From Membranipora membranacea (taxonomy: Eukaryota > Bryozoa > Gymnolaemata > Cheilostomatida > Membraniporidae), in assembly GCA_914767715.1 (NCBI GenBank), contig OU612066.1:12093001-12157000 (forward strand): DNA of 64,000 nucleotides. The letters run 5' to 3'. The first letter of the stretch is position 1. Every line of letters starts with the position of its first letter. The notes beneath the pieces are model-generated. The model ran no database searches. It was not told where the DNA came from and was given only the letters and a program-made list of their open reading frames with translations. This document shows positions 62,501 to 64,000 of the stretch, one piece after another. The position numbers and the translations under genes were made by a program.

Positions 62501-63379
62501 CCACGTCAGCTGGAATCATAGATGACTGCTGCTAAAAGTTGCTGTTTTCTTTCTATAACAGTTTGTGGTCTCCAGAATTTTGGAGCACCTCAATATAATG
62601 TGAAGTAGAAAAGCCCCGCAATATTTATATTACGGATGAAAGTTGATGAAATGATACCTTTAGCATTTTACAATATAATTGGAAAATTATTTCTGAATCC
62701 TAATATATTTGTTATTTTATATTTATTATATTGTATTGTATTTATTTAATATACATTTGATATTTTGCAGTGCTGACTACATATAACCCAGCGATGCTTG
62801 CACTGAATGATATGATGAGACAGCAAGTTGAGCTAAACAGACTTTTTCTGGACATGCAGAAGGATATGCATAAGAATATTATGGGCAGTATAGAGAGAGA
62901 GCATCACTACACCACACTGGAAGATACCAAACAGGTAAAATCTAATCGGCAGCAATAACGTATCAAATTTTAAATCTTAAATTTGCCATGGTATCTTGTT
63001 GTGTTGCTGCCCAACTCTATTGAGGCTATTGTTGACAGCATGTATGAACAGAAAATGTTGAAACCAGCCGAAACTTGGATGTTAAAATTGCTGAGTCATC
63101 CTGAAAACAGCTTAATAATATATTGACAAAGGCTAACGACAAATTCATCATTGCATAGTTGCCCAGTTGATTTGATGTCCCATTTCCATTTGGTGACTGC
63201 AATGGCCAGTTTTTGGTTATAAGATTTGTAGCGTCACTACCATCTTCTCATCAAGGGTAAAATTATGCCATATCAAAGTTATTTTTGTATCATTATTGTA
63301 GTTTATTGAAAGCAAAAGGAAACCAAGGTTGACATTCGAGGAGGCTCTAAGTATGGTAAAAGAAGAAATGGGTGTCTGA
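53536..63379 (+). CDS. C19orf44: C19orf44 orthologue (DUF4614) with Arg/Ser-rich region
   Basis: Ten coding exons: 53536-53658, 54423-54615, 55094-55387, 56165-56292, 57012-57246, 57968-58541, 58877-59221, 62016-62221, 62771-62934, 63302-63379; 779 aa. The C-terminal DUF4614 block (YNPAMLALNDMMRQQVELNR ... HHYTTLEDTKQFIES ... LTFEEALSMVKEE) parallels human YSPAVLALHD ... YHTLEEAKEYI ... LTMEDALEEV. Earlier matches to human are MNKFLKSKQAP (SRFLKKKQAP), RKSLQDSETSD (RNLSDTESD) and YTASFEDL (YSEDFE). Residues about 344-600 are rich in RS/SR dipeptides, as in splicing-factor RS domains, which I do not recall in the human protein. The molecular function is unknown. The gene is head-to-head with calreticulin. 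Confidence 0.88.
56710..56800. mobile_element. Foldback related to the 41534 element
   Basis: ttgctggtagtggcatttca and the inverted ttgatgattgaattgcatta match the arms of the 41534-41660 element. It lies in a C19orf44 intron. The limits are approximate. Confidence 0.6.
59351..59610. repeat. 26-unit 10-bp minisatellite, unit TTGAGGCTGT
   Basis: Exactly 26 decamers occur without a length change. Units 1-5 end in GC; later units end in GT. Five units start AGGAGG and one has GGTTGT. Because 10 is not divisible by 3, minus-strand frames read as artificial 10-residue repeats (PQTASNSLKQ); these are not genes. The array is intronic in C19orf44. Confidence 0.95.
59686..61690. repeat. Three tandem copies of a ~695-bp sequence
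   Basis: The anchor cataaatttcac occurs at 59686, 60379 and 61077 (periods 693 and 698). Each copy contains tttactcc...gtatttgatgtactttacac, gcgctgatttctca and tatcgatacggagtagttag. On the minus strand, copies 2 and 3 keep a 66-codon frame (MRNQRSLAPSSSPAYQ ... VQA) that copy 1 breaks with a stop. The repeat lies in the C19orf44 intron right after the decamer array. Confidence 0.9.
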
Positions 63380-64000
63380 TGACAGTTTGCTGTCCTAGTT
63401 AAAATGATGAAAATCAAAGCAGACAAGAGGTCAAAGGTCACTGGTTACTGGATATCCTGGTTTGTTTCATGGTGATGTTTTGTTGTCTGTAAATTTGCTG
63501 GTGTGCTTCGATAAGGCTTTGTCCAGGTTTTTTGGACATGTTTATACATAACACTTATTTAGTATGTTTTCACTTTTACCAATATATTTGATCTCACTTC
63601 ATCCGTCCAATTTTGCTGTTACTCTTAAGTCTTTTATATTAAATATTTTGTCTTCCAATCTTACTTTATCCTGAGAATTAAACTCAATGGTGCCGAATCT
63701 AGTTTTTTGTTTCATGTCGTGACGCATTTATGTGATTTGGATATCTCATAATTAAATTTTAAAGGTTCTTAAATACCCCACGCAATGCCAGGTATGGGTG
63801 TCAATGTTTTTCTAGATGGTGTCAGCATATTTCAAGATTTAAATGTAACATAGTTATGTAATTCTACAAAGAAATATATTGCTCTGCAAATATCAGATAA
63901 ATGATTTTGACTTCTCTATTCCCACCCATTTGCTTTCATGCCCTCCGATTTTTTGTCCTCGAATTCCTCAGCGGTCACATGAAGTGGCTCTTATCAAATT
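63380..64000 (+). other. C19orf44 3' flank
   Basis: ATTAAA-type polyadenylation candidates occur at about 63638-63643 and near 63677. I see nothing else that can be supported. Confidence 0.4.

Overview
The window is nuclear DNA from an animal, almost certainly an invertebrate. It is AT-rich by eye. Coding sequence is broken into many short exons with GT..AG introns of roughly 0.1-3.6 kb. The genes are metazoan adaptor, ER and RNA-processing proteins. I cannot name the phylum; an early-branching animal such as a sponge or cnidarian, or another invertebrate, would fit. Exon models were joined by hand from splice sites and reading phase. For the four genes complete in the window apart from a possible 5' exon, plus DNMBP, the exon lengths add up to whole codons.

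Layout: (1) 271-3192, +, 3' part of a secreted protein whose MAM domain appears to contain an inserted six-cysteine ShKT-like module, followed by a Thr-rich mucin-like stretch. (2) 4591-29441, -, a 27-exon orthologue of DNMBP/Tuba: five N-terminal SH3 domains, Pro-rich linkers, coiled coil, RhoGEF (DH), BAR and two C-terminal SH3 domains, about 1660 aa. (3) 31513-35581, -, TSEN2, the catalytic subunit of the tRNA-splicing endonuclease, with its Tyr/His/Lys triad intact. (4) 39635-47368, +, a Disabled (DAB1/DAB2) endocytic adaptor. (5) 49592-52298, -, calreticulin ending in HDEL. (6) 53536-63379, +, the orthologue of human C19orf44 (DUF4614), with an Arg/Ser-rich middle.

The genes do not form one pathway. 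DNMBP (dynamin/actin scaffold) and DAB (clathrin adaptor) both act in endocytosis and flank TSEN2. Calreticulin and C19orf44 are head-to-head across 1.24 kb. As I recall, human CALR3 and C19orf44 have the same arrangement, so this may be very old microsynteny. The region upstream of calreticulin carries exact matches to both ER-stress elements, ERSE (CCAAT-N9-CCACG) and ERSE-II (ATTGG-N-CCACG).

Introns and spacers hold many small non-autonomous elements: hAT-like elements with 8-bp target duplications, two 510-bp palindromic elements flanked by TA, tRNA-derived SINE heads, and foldbacks that begin TAG, end CTA and are flanked by 9-bp duplications (MULE-like). There are also a decayed LINE reverse transcriptase, two 10-bp minisatellites and a three-copy ~695-bp tandem repeat. 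I found no CRISPR array, bacterial operon or intact transposase.
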